DNA of 64,000 nucleotides from Cepaea nemoralis (taxonomy: Eukaryota; Mollusca; Gastropoda; Stylommatophora; Helicidae): contig JACEFZ010011394.1 of the NCBI GenBank assembly GCA_014155875.1, positions 62,001-126,000 on the forward strand, written 5' to 3'. Positions 60,237 through 64,000 of the stretch are shown here, in pieces (the first letter of the stretch is position 1; each line of letters begins with the position of its first letter). The notes beneath the pieces are model-generated. The model saw nothing but the letters and a program-made list of their open reading frames with translations. It did not search any database and was not told the DNA's origin. A program made the position numbers and the translations under genes.

Positions 60237-61879
60237 GGGCGCATGGACCTCAGAGCCACATATTTTAACCCCGGGACTGCCACAGGGACTGCAATCTCAC
60301 TGGTGCTCTTTAATGTGTATACGAGCAAGATTGCATACCTAGAAGCACCAGGGGTTGGTAGGATTCTAACATATGCAGATGATATTCTTGCATACAGGCA
60401 GGAGAGAAATAGGGATCAAACAGCCCAGGAGCTACAGGTGACAGTAGACAAAGTGATTGACTGGTGCACTGAAATGAGTGCTGTCATCAACCCGGAAAAG
60501 GCGGGGGTGTTGTGGTGCTTTCTGGACAACAGGATTGTGAGAGCTGACGTCCCAAACCTCACGATAGATGGAAGAAGCGTCAACAGAGAGAACAAACTGA
60601 AGTATCTGGGAATAACATTTGACACGAGTCTGTCCTTCAAGGATCATGTGGAGACGGTTGTGACAAGATCTCAAAAGGAACTCAATTGCACTTAAAACTA
60701 TGGCTGCAATGGACACAGAGCAGATAATGCTTTTCACACTATACCAGCACTTGATCCTCTCAGTGATTGATTATGGACTAGGACTGCTCACTGTCTCAAA
60801 GAGTCAGCTGGTGAAATTACAGCGCATATAGAATGAAGCGATGCGGGTCATTCTTTGATGCACCAGAGACACTCCAGTAGTGTGTATGCGTTACATCCTT
60901 GGTCTGCCTACTGTTGCTGGTAGGCACAAGGTGATGCAAGCGAAGGCATACCTCAGAGTAGCTGCAGACACAGATCACCCGTTGCATGAGGCGCTGGACG
61001 TAGTTAAGGGTCAGAGACTGATAAGAGGGAAATCATGGATGGCTTAGGCGGAGGATACGATCAGACAGGTGTGCCCCTTGGAGAACATCAGGCGAGGAGA
61101 GGAGTGGGTCAGAGTGCCAGCCGTGCAGTCAGACTTGTGCAGAGTTCTAATAACATTGAGCCGGGAGTGCAGGGAGTGGCCAGCAGGGGCCACGGAAGTG
61201 GAAATTCAGCAACTTATCAGGAAAATTCTCGCACTGGTGATGTGATTATCTACACGGATGGGTCAGTGTTGGGAGGTAGGAGAAGTGCCTGGGGGTCTTG
61301 GCAAAAACTAATGGTCGGCGTTTGGTGCAGGAGAGCCTGGCGTATGATGACACTACATCTAGCTTAAGAATGGAGGTGAAGGCGGTCAGTGCACCTTTCC
61401 ACTGGATAGAAAACACGATACATACACACATTGTGATTGTAACTGACTCAGAAAGCATGCTGAGTAGGGTGAGGACTGGCAAGCTTTGTGCAGAGTGGCT
61501 TGCTTCGCTTCGGAGGTCACGGGTAGCAAGCATCACCTGGATCTTTTCTCCTGGGCATGCCGGTGTGCTGGGGAATGAACAGGCGAACAGATTGGCTGGC
61601 TCGGCAAAACCGTGGTTGCGGCCTTGTGGGAGCACGTGTACACCTCGGAGGAGCAGATGGATCGCCATAGTCTGGTAAGAATGAGACAGCGAGGTGTGAC
61701 GAGGGGATCTGGCCGACGCTCGACGCTCAGAGGAAAGGCGAGACGGACATATAATCAGATTGCTACTGGAACTATTAGTGTTGGAACTCTTCGCTGGCTG
61801 CTGGGGATGGGGACGGAGCGCTTATGGGAATGTCCCGAATGCTGTGATGTCGGTTCCTAAATCAATCAATCAATCAATC
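60237..61879 (+). mobile_element. I-like LINE (RT + RNase H), 5'-truncated
   Basis: Inserted in LINE c with a 10-bp near-perfect duplication, aaagacRtct (60227-60236 and 61880-61889), and an (AATC)n tail at about 61859-61879. RT: LTYADDILAYRQE, VNRENKLKYLGITFDTSLSF. RNase H: VIIYTDGSVLGGRRSAWGS, VTDSESMLSRVRTG, FSPGHAGVLGNEQANRLAG. C-term: ERLWECPECCDV. Several frame changes and stops make it a dead copy. The same family is at 21700-22636. Confidence 0.88.
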
Positions 61880-61889
61880 AAAGACATCT

Positions 61890-62173
61890 TTTTTGGTGAA
61901 TTACAGATGGGTAGGAGCATGATTGATACAGGCATTGATAATGCACATTGGGAGCAAGTCGCCGATGAACGTGGTGCATGGAGGGTAACTATCAGAAATG
62001 GAATAAAGACAACGGAGAAAATGATTGCAGATAAAGCACACACAGAGCGCGAGAGACGTAAGATGGTGCATGATGGTGGAAATGACCATGTTTTCACATG
62101 CATCCACTGTGGACAAACATTTGCAGCACGAATTGGCCTTATCAGCTACACTCGCCACCGCCATGGGTCGTAG
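61890..62173 (+). pseudogene. LINE c C-terminus with C2H2-like finger
   Basis: Resumes the LINE c frame after the I-like LINE: GRSMIDTGIDNAHWEQVADE and TERERRKMVHDGG, then a zinc-finger-like FTCIHCGQTFAARIGLISYT followed by RHRHGS and a stop at 62171-62173. C-terminal fingers of this sort occur in several LINE ORF2 proteins. A short 3' UTR runs to about 62228. Confidence 0.8.
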
Positions 62174-62228
62174 TTATTAAGCCTTTTTGAAGCACATTGT
62201 ACCTAACTATCTTCTGTCAAGACGGCAA

Positions 62229-63780
62229 GGTGCCAATGTAAGTTGCATTAGCCTGTTTCAGGCAATCATTGTTAGTTACTCTGGCAGTCCAAGGAATTTG
62301 CAACATTTGATTCAGGAACCACCTCTCTGTTGCTTCTATTGTTTCTTAATTTGTCCATGTACATTCCAAGATTCACTGCCATGCAGCAAAACTGGTTCTA
62401 CATAGCATTTCAACACTCTCTTTCGTACATTCAGTGATAGTGACTTATTGCATAAAATACTCTTCATTTTCTGAAATGCAGCTTATGCTTGCCCTATTCT
62501 GCTCTTAATATCTGTTAATAGATATAGAATGTGTGTATCTTCCATCTGATGTTATAAATGCCCCTAGGTATTTAAAATTATCTACTTGGTTAACAATTGT
62601 CCCTTCAATTCCCATTTCACATTTTGGTGTCACCATTTTCTTTGATATCGCCATTATTATTGTTTTCTTGTTTTTCAAGGCGAGTCCTTTCTTGGCACAC
62701 GCTGTTACTACAATGTCCAACAACTGTTGTAGATCTTTTACACTATCCGCCACCAATACAGTGTCATCTGCATAGCGTATATTGTTTATGGTATAACCTC
62801 CGATTAGTATTCGTGGCTTCTCTTTGATCTCTCTTATTATTACTTCGCTATAGAGGGAGAAGAGATCCGGTGACCAGACACATCCATATCATACTCCTAG
62901 CTTTATTTGTTCATAATTGCCCTCTTTATTTCCCATTTTAATGACTACTTCTTGGTTCCAGTAAATAGTCTTTATTTTTATGAGGTCTTTCCCATCAATG
63001 TTAATATCTTCCAACATTTTAATCAGTTCATCGTGTTTTACTTTCTCAAATGCCTTGATATAATCTATGAAGCACAAATATATGTCTTTCTGTGTCTCTA
63101 TTGATCTTTCTATTTGTGTCCGTAATGTATATATTGCATTATTTGTACCCTTTCCTTCCACAAATCCATACAGTTCTTCACCAAATTCCATTTTCATTTT
63201 CTTTTGTGTTATTTTTATTGTAATTCTGAGCAGAAGCTTAGTGACATGGTGTATGAGGTTAACTGTACGAAAATATTCGCATTCAATTGCTCCTGGTCGT
63301 CTTGGTATAGATTTCAGCGAATCGCTTGGTAAATATCCACTGCTGTAAATATCATTCAACTGTTTGGTAAATATATCTACACCAAATTCTCAAAGTACTT
63401 CTAATTCTTCTATTTTAATTCCATCTGGCCCAGCTGTTTTTCCTTTCTTCATATGTTTGACAGCGTCAGCGACTTCTTCTTTTAGAATAGGTGGACCTTC
63501 TAAGTTACTTTCTTCTGTTAATTTTTCCCTTTCTCCATAATATAATTCTTTTATATACTCAATCCACCTCTTCATTATATCACCTTCCTCCAATAATATC
63601 TTTCCTGTTTTTGATTTTAAATACCCTGTATTTGTTCTTATTTTGCTTCCCGTGAGCTCACTGATTTGTATGTGCATAGTTTTTTTTTTTATCTTTAATG
63701 GAATTTAATTCAAATTTCTTGCACTCCTCGTTTAACCAACTTTCTTTTGTCTTCACACGTGTATCTCTTATTTATCTCTC
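62229..63780 (-). pseudogene. LINE e: minus-strand RT body
   Basis: Minus-strand frames: 63677-63390 (GDIMKRWIEYIKELY, MKKGKTAGPDGIKIEEL) and 63359-62889 (EYFRTVNLIHHVTKLLLRI, ELYGFVEGKGTNNAIYTLR, IYLCFIDYIKAFEKVKHDEL). Then the catalytic RYADDTVLVADSVKDLQ, then FKYLGAFITSDGRY (62756-62505), then KMKSILCNKSLSLNVRKRV and ANATYIGTL before the sequence breaks at about 62229. The missing C-terminus is at 27610-27868. 5'-truncated near 63780; endonuclease absent. Confidence 0.85.
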
Positions 63781-63951
63781 ATAGATTTAGCAGTTATTAA
63801 AAGCAACGGTAGAAGACTAGGAACCAACCGAATTAGTTCATATGAAAAAAATTAGACATAAGTACAGAGAACTGTTGCTTAAGGACAATTGTAAAATAGG
63901 GTGAATTATAAACAATAAATACGTGGACAAGTGGAAAATGTAATAAATATG
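63781..63951. other. No recognisable gene
   Basis: AT-rich sequence between LINE e and a SINE end. Confidence 0.4.
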
Positions 63952-64000
63952 TTTGCATATCCTTTACAGGACATTGCTGTCAACATCAGCATCTTTCAGC
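63952..64000 (-). mobile_element. tRNA-derived SINE copy 6 (cut by window end)
   Basis: Reverse complement of the SINE 3' end: 'tgcatatcctttacagga' and 'tgctgtcaacatcagcatct'. The tRNA-like head lies beyond the window. Confidence 0.75.

Overview
This window is animal nuclear DNA. It contains spliced-gene structure, AP-endonuclease LINEs of several clades, a Penelope-like element, Helitrons, two Ty3/gypsy elements, tRNA-derived SINEs and very long micro- and minisatellites. Nothing in it looks bacterial. The mix (Penelope, Gmr1-like gypsy, CR1-, I- and Tx1-like LINEs, Helitrons, extreme simple-repeat load) fits a marine invertebrate such as a mollusc, but I cannot fix the species. One host protein-coding gene is visible; nearly everything else is mobile or satellite DNA.

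Layout. 0.3-5 kb: a SINE, a 22-bp minisatellite, GA repeats and a decayed LINE (LINE a). 5-15 kb: simple repeats, short retroposons with target duplications, a 2.4-kb 67-bp satellite that grew out of the coding end of a LINE, a foldback sequence, more SINEs and a 0.7-kb ACT-type triplet tract. 15-27.4 kb (minus strand): a four-coding-exon gene for a predicted 491-residue single-pass membrane protein. Its splice phases match at all three junctions. Its introns are filled with satellites, a Penelope-like element, LINE pieces and a SINE. The intron after the membrane exon is about 97% tandem repeat, and its 43-bp unit repeats the exon end together with the 5' splice site.

27.6-63.8 kb: a deep stack of nested insertions. 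A minus-strand LINE (LINE e; pieces at 27.6 and 62.2-63.8 kb) is split by a plus-strand LINE (LINE c, about 34.24-62.23 kb). Two Helitrons lie head-to-tail at the 5' edge of LINE c (27,869-34,240). The 5' leader of LINE c is split by a plus-strand gypsy element (gypsy A, 34,716-56,976). The leader of gypsy A is split by a minus-strand gypsy with integrase before reverse transcriptase (Gmr1-like order, 35,213-48,487). The RT of that element is split by a minus-strand CR1-like LINE (37,851-43,121) whose 3' UTR carries a 1.5-kb C/A-rich minisatellite. The coding part of LINE c is also broken by a 5'-truncated SINE-like insert and by an I-like LINE with an RNase H domain. Several of these insertions show clean target-site duplications.

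The parts that most deserve a second look are the amplified splice-site array, the Helitron pair with multiplied 3' terminators, the LINE-derived 67-bp satellite and the five-layer nest.
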